A DNA stretch of 64,000 nt from Eumeta japonica. Its lineage: Eukaryota > Arthropoda > Insecta > Lepidoptera > Psychidae. Below the pieces are notes generated by a model. The model did no database searches. It saw only the letters and a list, made by a program, of their open reading frames with translations, and was not told the origin of the DNA. The translations under genes were made by a program, and so were the position numbers. The stretch is taken from positions 1 through 64,000 of the forward strand of contig BGZK01000154.1 in NCBI GenBank assembly GCA_005406025.1, written 5' to 3'. Below, in pieces: positions 12,460 through 25,600 of the stretch (position 1 is the stretch's first letter; each line of letters begins with the position of its first letter).

Positions 12460-12750
12460 TTATAGTTACCCTAGTGCATATGAAACTCATATATAGGTCT
12501 GTCATTTACGAAATCTTATGTTCTTTCTGTATATCAATTTTCATCAAGATTGGTCGAGTCATTATTAAGTTATAAAAGAACACAGAGACAGACCGATAAA
12601 TATGTAAAAAATGGTTGAATTGAGGTCAGTGAATAAAACGAATATATATCACAAAGTTTGACGAAAAAAATGCTTACACAGACAGACCCTACAGATTTAT
12701 ATATTAGCAGGTATAGACGATGAGGATTACGACAGCTCTGAAACGGCGTT
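12460..12750 (+). repeat. Second dispersed repeat tail
   Basis: It contains tcaattttcatcaagattgg, agttataaaagaacacaga and gacagaccgat, then cagacagaccctacagattt and a final tatattagcaggtatagac. The order matches the 18.7-19.2 kb repeat, and both end in a TATTAGYA-like motif often seen in Lepidoptera. Confidence 0.55.
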
Positions 12751-15122
12751 AGGTCCGAAGGCCGCGCCTGCCGGGAGGCCGCATTGCGCCGAGGCAGGCG
12801 TAACAACGGAGGTGACGTAACCGCGTGCAACGCAGGCGCCGACTCGAGCTCGGCTTTAAGCGTTACTAGCTGTCGCCTACGACTTCGTTCGCATGGTGGT
12901 AATCAAACACAACAACGTTTTGAAAAGACATGAAAGTTTTCCTTCATTTCTGCGTTGTTTTTCATAATCCATAGAATATCTTAGACGTCATGTTATGGTC
13001 TTTCTTTAAAGCCATAATGTTTATAACAAAAAATTTTTTTCAACACGGTTCTTTAGTTTTTGATTGGTGCTTGAACAAACAAACAGACAAATGTACAATT
13101 AAATCTACAGTGAAACAGACAAGAAAACCTAAAAACAGCTGTTTTGGAATTTGTATTATGAATATAGTATATATCACTTATTTTAAAAAAATATATTTAA
13201 CGTACAGATTTGGCTTCCTTACTATTTCATATGTACTAGTACACGACGCCGAGGGGGAGCACGGCACACAGCCCTTAGGTCCGTGCGTCTCCCTATGCCT
13301 CTGTAATGATTCCAAAATTATTTGAAAGACGATGCTTCATTTAATATTATAAATACGATTATTCACGAGTTAAATACAATACGATGATGTAAGCAATACT
13401 CAAAATCCAAAACGAAATATTAATCTGTAGCAGTGTTTATTTTATTTCGTCAAATCCAAAAGCAGGACAACTCAAATACTATCAGCGAACATACAGTAAT
13501 TGTTGCTGAATTCGAATTTAATATAACGTATTTGCTAAATGAGCTAAAGAAGAATTTGAAATGGAGGCGAAATGCTATCAAATGAAAAATCCGACGATGA
13601 AAGAAAAATACTCCACAACAACTCCGAACCGTATGTACTTTCTAGATAAATTTGTCTTAAAATCTTTATATTTTTATGGTCATCGTACTTCGTGACCAAA
13701 TATTTTGCGTTTTAAGCTTGCATTTTAACACAATTCTTTCCGTGCGTGGAGAAAGGGGATAAAAATTCGTTACGGGCATCCGCATAGTGGCGTGCGGGCC
13801 GCGGCCGACTCTCGCGGACTAAAAGCGCCTCGGAGCGCGACGTGGCATCGCCGTTAGCACGAAGGTTTTTACGGCTTCATCGGAAGTGGCTCAAAGGCTC
13901 GGGGAGGCGACGGCGCGGAATGGCCAGTGGACGCTCCGGGGTTATCTCGACTAAATTATGTCCGAGGTGGAGTGTCCCCGGAGGAAACGAAATTAAATAA
14001 AAGTGTATTAAAATAAATTAAAAGCAGACGAATGTTTTTATGAATGTATGACAATGAAAACGAATGCAAAACCGCAGCAAGACAGTCATCAGTGGGATAT
14101 CCTCTCTGGAATATAACAATTTGACGAATTTGAAAGCAATAGATTTTTATTTAGCATAAACGGACTTAAGCGAACATCTAATACGAAATGAAAACGCTAC
14201 ACGAAGAAACCGACCGCAAATTCAAAGTAGCAGGCCTGCGCTCGTCGGTCGCCCCGCGCGAACTGTCGCTCTGACTTCATGTAATTTAAAACACACGAAA
14301 ACACTAACACGCGAGCGCCTTCGGAAAGTTCGACGGGAACGCTCTCTGACTCAAAATTTGAGCAGAGGCTCGGCGTGATAACGGCGCAAGGCCGGGGCGA
14401 GCGTGCGGATTGACGAGGGTCGGTCGATGTCGAGGCGGCACCGGGCGAGGCCCGGGACGGCGCCGGAGAATGCGCCGCCGGAGCTGACCACGGTGAGCGA
14501 TTTAATATTGTCAATGCATTTTTATTTCAGAATAATAGCCCATACGACACCCTCACACATGTGTAAAACGGCTACAGAACCTAAAAATTGATCGATCTCA
14601 TTTGCAATCGACGCGTTAGTCCACAGTAACAGATATTGTTTGGTTCGTCAATACATACAATATATGCATGTTAAGGAACTATTATATAAGTTGCTCGACT
14701 CATACGTACACATAGAAATTGGCTCAAGACACTGAACCAATTTGGAGTACGGCAAGCGGCTTACACTCACACATACACAAAAAAATGGCATAGAAACTTC
14801 AATTTTTTGCTTCATAGTTCTTATCTGTTAGGAAAAAACGTATCGACAAAAAACTTCTCTGTATTTAAAAAAAATGGAACAAACAGAATTCTCGTTAAGT
14901 AATTAACATTTAATTCCGCTTCGAGCAAAAAACAGCGGTCGCCGGTCGTCGGGCGCCGGGCGCGCGCCTCCGCGCAGGTTTTCGTCCGTCCTCACATTAC
15001 CCTCTCACGATTTCCTCTGCAGACCTAAGGAGGGAGAAGAAAACGCCCTGCGGGTGACCTCTGCTTCCCCGTCGCCGTGTCCGCTTCCCGCACGTCGCTG
15101 TATCGCTTTCGTTCTTTTCCAG
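12751..15122. other. Intergenic or intronic DNA with CpG-rich patches
   Basis: CpG-rich patches lie at about 12,760-12,860, 13,740-13,990, 14,220-14,490 and 14,930-15,110. No protein was recognised. A short frame starting at 14,427 and ending in a good donor (ACG|GTGAGC at 14,493) was considered and rejected. Confidence 0.4.
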
Positions 15123-15172
15123 ACCTTACAACTTTCGCTCGCGCTTTCATTTCCTGGTCGGTATTTACACAT
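15123..15172 (+). other. Weak candidate micro-exon (50 bp)
   Basis: A long pyrimidine tract ending tcgttcttttccag (15,109-15,122) precedes a 50-bp segment followed by a consensus donor, CAT|GTAAGTGG, at 15,173. All three frames are open, so the phase cannot be chosen and no product is assigned. Splice-like pairs also occur by chance in long introns. Confidence 0.2.
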
Positions 15173-15843
15173 GTAAGTGGTCTTGATTATGTTCCAATCG
15201 AACTGCTATTAAATTTGACACTTAGTTCAAATAAATGCAAAATGTTTATAAGTGATGTCGCAAATATCTTTCAATTTCTAAAGCTACCGATATCGAATAA
15301 ATGTTTAATCCATGTACGATGCAGTCAAATAACGTTGTACGCCAGTCAAATAAGTTCTGATCACCAAGTAAGATATGCCCGCCTGGCGCTGGGCGGCCCC
15401 ACCCCCCCTCACCTGGCCATCCTCAACAGCTGATAGTCGAAGACCCTCACTTTTTATTAGAACTGATTGTTGCTCCCCATATAATTTGCGTACCACGGGC
15501 TGTACTTGCAAATCGATTTTAATAAGCAGTAAACTTGAATAACATCAAAAAGGATTTGGGAGTACATGCCTTAGGACACAACAAACGAATAAAGTGTATA
15601 GGCACAGAGAGCCAATTCCGCCGCCAATCTAAATAACAATAGAGGGCGGCCCCACGGCGAATCTATTGAGTCTATTCCAATCTAAATATTTGTAATCGAT
15701 GGTGTTGAAAGACAAGATTTTTTTATCAATCCGATACGATCAGACAAGGGAAGTCCCCGTCGTGACGCGCTCAGATCAATACGACGATAGCGGACACTTC
15801 ATTATGTTCATTTCCGGGATTCAGCTTCTTATTGTGTATTGTT
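15173..15843. other. Intergenic or intronic DNA, no gene seen
   Basis: I see no recognisable gene or element. A short GC-rich patch lies at about 15,378-15,425. Confidence 0.4.
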
Positions 15844-15881
15844 TATATATGATATCTTTATATATAACGATATCATATATA
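15844..15881. repeat. Perfect 13-bp AT-rich hairpin
   Basis: Arms 15844-15856 (tatatatgatatc) and 15869-15881 are exact reverse complements around a 12-nt loop. The gttta and taaac words just outside pair with an offset. The low complexity makes chance origin more likely than for the GC-containing hairpins. Confidence 0.75.
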
Positions 15882-16083
15882 TTTATAAACACATCGTGAA
15901 AATTATTGAGGTTTCAGAATGTTTATGATTTTATTCAATTTAAGACTTTAAATATGAAACATTAAATCTCATCTAAGGTGATAATTTGTCGGATAAAATC
16001 TGCGGTATAAAATATTTCACTTCATTATTAGATTATTTAGGACATAAATGTATATGTATTAGGTATTTACTTGATAGGTATTA

Positions 16084-16212
16084 AGATCGTAATCGAAATT
16101 AAGGTCTGATCGAAAGCTGGTTCGGGTGCTTATCGGAACTGTGTTACACGTTAATATTGAGACTGGAGTCAGCGTGAATATCGACATCAAGATGGGAATC
16201 GAAATCGCTATT
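16084..16212 (+). repeat. Degenerate GGAATC-type array
   Basis: Words such as gatcgtaatcgaaat, atcggaactg and gggaatcgaaatcg follow each other with no fixed period, as in the arrays at 5.1 and 20.7 kb. Confidence 0.45.
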
Positions 16213-18479
16213 TATGAGTCAATACGGCGCACCTGCTTCATTCACTATTTGCTGGACGATGAACTTATAATTAAGTGAAGTAATTAATCCGGCCGAGAGC
16301 GAGTCGGCCTCGCGTGGAGACGGTTCTGCATCATAAATAATTGCATTAATCCTTGGTGAACATAAGCAACATATTCAGACGTTTTCTTTTCACGACTATT
16401 TGGCGTTCCTCTTGAGAAATCAAAAACTGATAATTTTTGTCTAAATTTATATTTTAAATATCGGTTGAACTACACATTTGAAAAATAAGAAAAAATACAT
16501 TTATAGTTGCTATGATAAAACTATATTTTTTTTATTCTATTTAAGTCACTAAAATTAATCTTCAGAACCGAATCCATTTGTTCAAACACCTCGTACTTAA
16601 TTCGCCCTCCATCCCATTCAATGCGTTGCGTGTTTTTCGAGGACGCGCCTTGTCGTACGGCGCGGTAACTACTGACGTGTACCAGACGCAGCTTTACACT
16701 CGCTTTCTTCCCACGGCGTCCTTCGCGTGGACCCCACATGACTGTCACGGTCTGCTGTCGGTAGGTGTCGGTCCCACTCTCGGTGTCCACATTTCCTTCG
16801 TTTGCCGACGTCGTCGGTTATACATCATTAAACGGCGCTGCAAAATCTTTTTTTACCATTTGACTCGTAACGCTACTTAAAAACGTGTCTTGTTATCGAC
16901 GATAAAGATATCGTTAATAATGATAGATATCGTCACTTACTAGAGGATCTGCCAGAATATTTCCTAAAAGACAATGGTGCAATTCAAACGTCAAGCCGAC
17001 TGTACCGATTTTCGCCCTAGTCGGTACTTTGTATTGAGCCAGAAAACCTTCTAAATAGACAGCGTCACTATCGAATTTATAGTTTTATAAAAAGCACTAG
17101 TTTCAAACTATTTGCGAGCGTAATGGGATACTATTTAATACAGGCCTTATGTCAATAGAATGTATATTAATAGGCATTACGCTCACATTTGATGTGTTAT
17201 TACATTACATATCTAGGTATTATAGTACTGAAGGTATACAGCGCTCTTTGCAACCAGACATGATGTTTAACAACAGTGCAATTTAAAACCAAACGATGTT
17301 CGCCGTATGGACATCGGGCACTGGCCGGGCGGTGCTGGCGAGTACGGTCGTGCCTCACGCGCGACGGCCTCGAGTTCGACCTCACGTTGCAATTAAATTC
17401 TTTCCCGAGCGGTAAACGCGTTATAAATTCATTAATCTTTGTTCTTTCGAACAAAAACATTATATCAGGAACGCGCGCAACAAAACGAGCGGCCGCCATA
17501 TCGGGGCGGTCAGCAAATAAACAAAAATAAACATTGTTTATAACGTGCTAAAACACTCGAATCGCGGACGTTCGCGTCCCCTTCGTAATCGAGTAGCCGT
17601 GAACTAATCGAGCCCGTTGTCGTACTTCAACAGCGAATCCAACGGATAGTGTCGTCTTTACCGATGGGCGTCGTTGTCGTTGTAAAGATAATTTGATGCG
17701 ATAGCTGGAGTACCGAATGGAGCGCACGTATCGAATCCGGGACCTTGAGCGGTGCGGCGGGCGCGGGCCCGCGGCCGCGGCCATCGCGGAGGCGGCGATA
17801 GCGCGCGCCGCGCGCTGAGCGGCTAAGCCTCGTTGTGAGGCCGGAATGTGCTGTCGCCCGTAGATTTGAAAGATTACCCCGATCTATGACTAGTTCAGTG
17901 CACCGGCTTAAAGTTCACGAATGCGATAACGGCCAAGGAGATATTTTTAAATTTCGTAACACGTACTACAAATGTCGACGACATGTACATTATTGAAAAT
18001 ATATCACAAGTTAATTCGATTCGAAAATGGCCCTAGCGATTGTGATGATAATACTTACTTGGATAAAGATTTGCTTTTCGAATTTGAGTATAAAGATGGT
18101 TTCTTTGAAAAAATCAGATAAAAAAAAAATTAAACGTTATAGTATTTAGCACCATTCACATTTACTAGACTACAGGTGGCACTACTTATATAAATATTAT
18201 GTTTTGTATGTATATTTTATATTAATACATTTGTTATTAGAAATGGACATAAGCAATTGTTTCAATGGAAAATGACCGTATTCCTGCGGCGAACACCAAA
18301 GGCGCCGAGTAAAGCTCGGGTGCCCGGGTACTGATTTATTAAAATGACGTGCTTGTAATTAGTTTGCTATCGATGTTGCTATCTCTATAAATTACCTTTT
18401 GTCGTATAGAATTGAGAAATATTTTATATTACAATAACGTATTACTGATTAATTACAAACAACAATTGTTTAAGAATTA
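16213..18479. other. Intergenic or intronic DNA with a CpG-rich block at 17.3-17.9 kb
   Basis: The GC-rich block at 17,560-17,860 is promoter-like in composition, but no coding exon with a recognised protein is attached. Overlapping frames of 60-100 codons on both strands look like composition artefacts. An imperfect gacgata/tatcgtc palindrome lies around 16,899-16,932. Confidence 0.4.
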
Positions 18480-18483
18480 TAAT

Positions 18484-18539
18484 ATACACACACCAAAACA
18501 CACACACACACACACACACGTGTGTTGGCGTGTGTGTGC
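18484..18539. repeat. (CA)n/(TG)n microsatellite with a palindromic centre
   Basis: An (AC)n run switches at acgtgtgt (about 18,519) to a TG-rich run, so the tract is self-complementary across its centre. Confidence 0.9.
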
Positions 18540-18679
18540 GGTTCCGCCCGCATGGAAATAGGATGATTGGCCACCGTCCGCTACTTCCGCTTTCGCCGTA
18601 CCTCACCCTCTCACCATATCTTACTCGGCTGTCTCCCTCTCAATCCTCGTCGCCTACTCTAACCCCGTCCTTTATTTAA

Positions 18680-19175
18680 ACAAAGCAAACGATAAGCATA
18701 GCGTGCAAAATAAAATAAAGTAATTGACTATTATTTTTTTGTTATAAAGAGTGATATATACATAAATACAAAGAAATAACATATATTTAAACAGTAACAT
18801 ATATTTTATGTACCAATTAATTACATCAGTTTTCCAAATTTTATGAAAATTGGTTGTCATTGTTGAGTTATAAGTCGACATACAGACAAAAAGAACTGAA
18901 AGATAAACAAACAATGACTTATATATGAAAAAATGGTGTGCTCCATTAGTGCACTCAAGTTTATTATAATAAATGTAACTATTGCTGATCCATGAAAAAC
19001 CATACAAACAATCAGACAAACAAACAGACAAACAAACAAACAAAAATAGGCTGTCCTTCCCCGCGACTCAACCTATTACCATACCGAATCGCATCTAAAT
19101 AGGTTCAGGGATTTAAGCGTGAAGAGGTAAGGACAGACAGACAGACACACCTTCGCATTTATAATGTTAGTATGG
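18680..19175 (+). repeat. Dispersed Lepidoptera-type repeat ending ttagtatggata
   Basis: The segment includes tttatgaaaattggttgtca, agttataagtcgacatacag and repeated acaaacagacaaac words. It ends gacagacagacacaccttcg followed by catttataatgttagtatgg. The closing phrase is the familiar end of a very common repeat in lepidopteran genomes (family knowledge, not searched). The frames over it are Tyr/Cys-rich products of the repeat. Confidence 0.65.
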
Positions 19176-20663
19176 ATACTTATAATGCCTATAGCATTTT
19201 TAGGCTAGACTCATTCAAACGCATTAAATTTTGTAAATATTTAAAGGTGTCGTAAATGTCGAACATACTATTAAAATCAAATTACATCGCTGTATGGCAC
19301 TGCAAAATCTCACCAGTTCGGGAAAGCGTCCACTTCAACTGTATTTTTATTATTAACTTCTATAAAACATAAATTTTAAAGTATTTTTACTATATTAAAA
19401 GATAAGTTTATACTTATTCCCGTCCTTTAAAAGAGGTGGTGGTAGCACCGCATTCAATAACTTATAACACGCGGGTGCCGACGCGCCCGACAGGCGCGGC
19501 GGGAGGCATCGAGCACCTCGAGCCGTGAAAGGAGGATTGTTGGAGTGATGTCTCTGGCATAGAGAGGGAACAGCAGTTAGGAGAAGAATGACTTCACTAT
19601 CGATGACGCGGGTAGAAGAATAAGTAACAAGTATAAGTCATAAATAAACACCAAGGCGACTCCGATGCGGTGGGCGCTGGTCCGTCGCGGGTCGCGTGCC
19701 TGAGTGTTGTTTACATTTTCGTAGCCCTCTTTGAGCTCTGCAGTTTTTTACTTTTTGCAATTAATAATTTGAACGTTATCTTCTTTTTTCTTTAGCCTTT
19801 TATTGAATCCCAATTTTTGATGTCTTTCAAAATAATATTACTTACATTTTTCAGATACTTTTTAGCTATTTTAGGCAATTTGCTTGTAATACAAGTTTTA
19901 AAGGTTTATCGTAATGTCAATATTTTGTTTTGATCTTAAAATACTTTAGGAAATCGTTGTAATTACTAACTAAGTACTTATTTGCATACATTCGGTTCTT
20001 CTACCAGGTTCTTCGACAACGTGTTCATTTCCATATGTGATATCAATTATCTAAATAATTCACCAAATATTTCAAATCACCACCATTGAGTGATCCCATT
20101 CGAATCGGATTAGTTAATATTTTTATGTCGAATAAAACAACAAACAAACCGGCGACCATGTTTGTCGTCTGCCGCTTCTAGAGCACATCAATTCTGTGGC
20201 AGAAGCCACGACCGATAATGTCTTCGCCTACCGTGAAATAATAAATACGACATACGCAAATGGATGCGCCTGATAAATATATTGTAATGTATCGGTAAAT
20301 TTCAGCTTTTACCGCTTCCATCGGGTTGTCGGCGTACACCTCGTAAAGGCCCGACTACAGATAACAACCGGCGTTTACCGAGCTGCCGAACCCAAACTAG
20401 TCGTAACTGGTTATTACTATTAATAGGCATATCGCAGGCTTATTGGGTTTATTAATGTAAAATATTATGAGTGGCGATGCAGTGATTCAGCATGCATTAG
20501 CATTTTTATTTAATTTTTAATGTTTTGCTATATACATTCGAATTTATGCATACATATTCATTTATTATTTTATATTTTCATTATTTTCTTATGTATTTTA
20601 AGAGTATAAATAAAATAATAAACTTTTTATACCAATTTTTTACATATCGTATAATATTTATAT
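19176..20663. other. AT-rich spacer, no gene seen
   Basis: A GC-rich patch lies at about 19,460-19,530; nothing else is recognisable. Confidence 0.4.
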
Positions 20664-20667
20664 TGAT

Positions 20668-20690
20668 CTATATATATATATATATATTGA
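20668..20690. repeat. (TA)n microsatellite
   Basis: About eleven TA units in an AT-rich setting. Confidence 0.9.
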
Positions 20691-20713
20691 TATTAGCATT
20701 TACTCTTCTTCGT

Positions 20714-20948
20714 CTAAGTCGGAATTGTGAGTGATAGCGAATTTGGGATTGAAAGCGGGATTGGGCAGAGAGTTACGGACGGGACGAGAATAGAATCTGA
20801 TCGGAACTGAATCGCAAACTGGACCGGGACCAAACGGAGAACGGAACTGGGGTCAAAAACGGATGTACCTAGGGTCCGGATTACGATCGAACGTGTGACC
20901 GGTTGCGGAATCGAAAGCGGTTCGGGTATTCAGTTGGAAATCAATCGA
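20714..20948 (+). repeat. Degenerate GGAATC/GGACCGGGA-type array
   Basis: A long purine-rich stretch holds words such as gggattgaaagcgggattgg, gatcggaactgaatcg, ggaccgggacc and gcggaatcgaaagcgg. It is the clearest plus-orientation member of the four arrays in the window. Confidence 0.55.
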
Positions 20949-21450
20949 CACAACAGATGAAGGAATTCATTGTACGTCCACGCCGGCGCAGCTGCGGGCA
21001 CTAGTTGTACGGGTAAGAACAAACAAAAAAGGGCAAAACAGTGTCTGCCGGCCCGGGTAGTTTTTTATATAGATACATTACATAATCAATTATTCATATT
21101 GTCTTCTGATAACTTGTCTGTACAGAATAGAAATTGTATCCAGAGTGATTCGAAAAAACAGTTTTTTTTTTTAATTTCTTTCAGAATGAAATAGTATTAA
21201 AGAAAAACAAGAAGTTATTGTTTTTAATACGAATTTGAAAGCGTAAATTTCGTTTATGTCGCCATGTTAAGAACACAGGGAACTGTATTACTGGAGTTAC
21301 ATCACTATGTGTGAATGTCTAAGTACTTTGAACTAACCGAGCGGTAGAATCGAGTTAACATCATATGATGGGTTTTGCTCGCTGTTTAAGTAAGCGCTTT
21401 TAACTATTTACCGATCAACCAAGCTGTTGTGAAGTTCTCGCAAAAATGTA

Positions 21451-22622
21451 TTAGGTCTAAGAAAAAGTTTTGGGGTACTTTATTAGTAAAATGTTTGCAG
21501 TAAAATCTTTTTGTTTGTGCTGTTTGTATCTCGCTAGTTTTGATACCACTAAATAGATGATATTTCAAAAAAAAAAAAGAAAAACAAAAAAAGAAAAACG
21601 GAGTCCCGCCATTCTTCTATTGTTTTTTTATCACCAAAACAAGTGAATCTAACTTAGAAATTTGATTAAATTTTAAGTTTTATTTAAAAAAAGGGAAAAT
21701 GCGACACAAGCCACAATAATTTTTTGTGACGTTTATGAACCTAATATAGCGTCGGTAAAAGTAGCACAATATCGGTTCAAGCGTCTTCAGTCCGGTAATT
21801 TTGATGTCAAAAATGAATCTTAATCTAGTCGACTTGTTACGCACAAAGTCGATGCCATTTTCGAAAAAGTAAAGTATATTCATTCTTACGACATAACTGA
21901 AGAACTGGGGAAACTGAAGAACTGGGGATTTGTCACAAAACAATTTTGACCCATTTTGAATGAGCTGGATATACAAAACAGTTCGATACTTGGGCCCCAG
22001 ATGAGTTTATTAAAAAAAATCCAATCAATCATTTACGTTTCTCTATTGGAACGTAATGAAATCGAAGCGTTTTTGAAAATATTGATCACTGGCGATGAAA
22101 AATGGATTACCTACGGCAAGAACATGCAAAAAAGACCATGGTCAAAAGGCAAACAAGCTCCACAGACTATAAAGAAATCCGTATTAACTCGCAATAAGTT
22201 GATGTTAAGTATGTGGTGAGGTTGGAAGTGAATTATCTGTTATGAGTTCTTACCATCGGGCAGAACCATCAATTCGGATCTCTACTGCCAATAGCTGGTG
22301 AGACTCAAGCAAGAAGTAAAGAAAAAATGAGCGGAATCGATCAATGAAAAGGGGGTGGTTTTTCACCATGATAACGCCATATCACATACATCTTTAGCCA
22401 CTCAGCAAATATTGTTTATGCAGTATTACGTTAACATCAAGAAAGAACTGTCAAAACTACTTGTCGTAGGTTTTTGATCAGAAGTTCCAAAATTTCTAGA
22501 GCAACGGAATTATGTCACTACCTACAAAATGGCCACAAGTTGTCGAATAAAAATAAAAAAAATAAATGAAATATTTTCTTGGATTTGTATATAAAACACG
22601 AAAAAGTTTTTTCCCGATTTTA
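21451..22622 (+). mobile_element. Mariner copy 1, decayed, catalytic region deleted
   Basis: The left end TTAGGTCTAAGAAAAAG follows a TA at 21,449-21,450. The right end (about 22,600-22,622) contains aaaaagttttttcccga, a mutated inverse of the left end. About 1.17 kb lies between. Translated fragments include the N-terminal DNA-binding region (SVKVAQYRFKRLQSGNFDVK) and the first catalytic motif ITGDEKWITY with its Asp intact near 22,089-22,118, followed by KGKQAPQT. The second motif is FHHDNA near 22,360. The third motif (PDLA..D in other mariners) is absent: compared with copy 2, about 110 bp after 22,415 is missing. Several frame breaks are also present. It is a dead copy of a mariner (D,D34D type). 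The subfamily is not assigned. ORFs on the minus strand here are shadows. Confidence 0.85.
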
Positions 22623-25600
22623 CAGAATATATACTTTTTCAAAATGCATTTTCATGTTTTATTGCGATCATTTGCTAATTAATGGATCGATCAATTACAA
22701 AATTCAATTAGCTCCAGAGCTTGATAAATCGCGCCGAATGACGCAATGACGAAATCGGCTTATGCGTTCGAAATATATCGTTGTCGAAACAAATGTTATT
22801 AAACAGTGTTGCTCGTGTTCTTGTATTTAAAAGTTTCAAAATTTACAAATCGTTTGTGAGTATATATGTACTTAAGATTATGTCAACGTTACTGAGACAT
22901 TTTGTAAGATAATAAATTGTATTTCAAAAACATTTAAATGGTATGTGAATATAGTTTGACACAGATCATTGTGGACACTAAAGAATGACTTATAAAATTG
23001 TAAATATTTCTGATCGTGGGTTCGGGCGCTCGAGGCGGATGCCGCGTAGACGAGTGCTGGCCCCGGGCTCAGAGTCGAGGGGGCGACTCCGGAGCGGGCG
23101 CGGCAGGAGCTTCACGAATCTTGACCGCCGCCGATTGTCCTTATATATTTAATTACGTATTTATTGCAACGACAAAGCGATGTTCCGAATCCATTTCCTC
23201 AAGTAGGGTTGCTCTATAATTCACGTGCGATACAGGCGAGTCCTTGCGCCCCAGGTTAAGTAGGTTACTCGGGGGGTGCTCATTCGGAAGGAGCGACCGG
23301 CCGAGTGATCTTAGGACCTTCGGGAGAGACGTCGGGGTGGTCGCCGAAGGAGACCGGCGGAACGATGTAGAGGCGGACGCGCAGCGACACGCGACGACGC
23401 CTTCTCTGTACAGCACTCCACGCAGTGACGGCGAGCCGAGCACGAGGACTACGGGGCTGCCGACTCGCTTTACCGACTGCAACTCGGCGGTGACGACGAG
23501 GCTGTCCCTTTCCTTGAGGAGTCGTTCGGGAGACTGCGGCAGCTCGGACTGACGGTTGCTTTTCGAACGACTCACGTACTGATGAACACGTTTCCTTCTA
23601 TTTAATGAAATCCGTGTTCGACCACACTGTGGTTTGTGCACGCCCGTGCGGCACCATGTGAAACACTAAATATATCCCCAGACGTTGTAGACTACAGGCC
23701 CATGGTAAAATCACCCTGTGTAATGGTCCGCCGTGAGTTATGACTGCCACTATATTTCGAAATAACTTTCAGCCCCGTGCCGTCACTATCGAGCGGTACA
23801 GATGAATAAGTATATGGAAAATTAGAATTGTCCAGGTGTAAATGAGAAAACACGACTAATTATTTTTGTACGTTCTACTTTTAGCTGACAGATCATTAAA
23901 GAAAATGACGAAAAACCTAGTACCGTATAAAAGTAGTAGTACTAGAAGTCGACACAATTTTTTTAATTCACCGATAATTGCAAAAGCAATATAGGTATTA
24001 TTTAATCACTATAAGATATTCGAGTGGCGAAAGAGTTGCAGGGGGTTGCAGCCCTTATCCTTGATTAACATAGGGAATGGTGATTTAAAACAAGAAAAAG
24101 TATCAAAAGCTTTGAAAAATCTTATAAATATCTAAAATTTCATATTTTGCATGCCTTAAGCGCGAGCGTAGGTATACTACTGTCGCCTGAAAATCCCGTG
24201 TAATCACGATAACTAAAAAACTATTTAACTTTTAAATTTAATTTCTTTTTCAATCTCATCACTAATCGATCGGGAATAACTGCATTGAAAACCACAGCTT
24301 GATACAGTACCAATTAGCTGTAATTGAGTTTTTTAACTCGCAGTTATTCATTTTTGATCTGTCTTTTCGCTTAAATATCTGAAATGAAGATTGAAATTAA
24401 TGTTTTACGGTTTTGTAATTGCTAACAGACGGCGGTAGTAACATCAAAAATAAAACAACTATTTTGCCCGAGGATCAGCTGTACGATTTAGTTCAACTGT
24501 TTAGCTTTAACTCGCCCGCGCAGGGTGCCCGGGCATTGTCCTAGAATTTGTTTTTTTTTATTTATTTTTAATTACTTTCAAACGTTTTAATTAATTCCAA
24601 ATTTATTTTTAATGTAATTAGTAATACGTTTATATTAACAACAATTATTGTATAATAATTGTAATTAGTGACTTCGGGAACTTTTTGAAGAACTTCAAAA
24701 AAGGATTTTTGGTGAAAATCTCGTGTAATATCATTAACCTCCAATTTAAATAACATATGTATGTCACGAGCACTTAAGGCATGCACAATTATTTTTACCA
24801 AATTTCTTAATTTATTTATTTATGCAAATATTAACTATCACTTTGGATGGCATAATTATTAAATATCATTATATATGTCTAATTATATTTTGAACAAGAT
24901 ACCATACATTTCGCAATGATTTTATATCGTATGGGCGTAGGAAAATGGTTGCGACTCCCGACTTTTCACCCCTGTACTGGACATGTGTACGGCGTTAATA
25001 GGTAATGTATCTGTAGAAGTATAGAAAAGGAATTACACAAATGAGGTACAGTAATAAATGACTTATAGTGCTACTACATGCGCGCATTAAAAATTTGTAG
25101 TCATTTCCGGTACTACTACGTTTGTACGGCACTAGGTTTTTCCTCATTTTACTTAATGATCTATCTGTTAGGGACAGCCGCGCTCCTTTTGCCGCTTTTG
25201 GAATTTCTAAACAGTTAATCTTAAAACACTTTAAAATCCAGTAATTCGAGAAGCCTACCAGCTTAGTGTGTTATTGTATTATGTAGGATTATAATATTAT
25301 CGTCGTCAAATTTTACTACATCATGGGGAAATTCAGCTCGGCTGTAGGATATTTTGAGGTTTACCGACTTCGGCGTGTGACTAGTTCGGGCGGTACGAGA
25401 CAGTAGCGACGTACTATTTCTTCTAAATCACACCAGAAGTGATTTAAATAAACTGAATAAGTTCATTTTCACTTTGCCGTTGCCGTAGCTACAGCGCACG
25501 GCGCGTCGTCTCGAGTGAGCGCTAACACCGGGCAGTGAAAAACCAGATGCTAAATAGAAAGAAAAGATTTTGAATTAGGATTATTTCGATCATAATCAGT

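Noticed and set aside
14427..14492. Short start exon (22 codons) ending at a GTGAGC donor
   Set aside because: The start context is weak, no family resemblance is seen, and the next acceptor-like site is only about 36 bp away, too close for an insect intron.
21680..21976. Minus-strand ORF inside mariner copy 1 (and a similar one at 44,509-44,742)
   Set aside because: Both are antisense shadows of the decayed transposase on the plus strand.
23153..23641. 162-codon minus-strand ORF in a CpG-rich block
   Set aside because: It overlaps an open plus-strand frame, has no domain, start context or splice support, and follows from GC composition.
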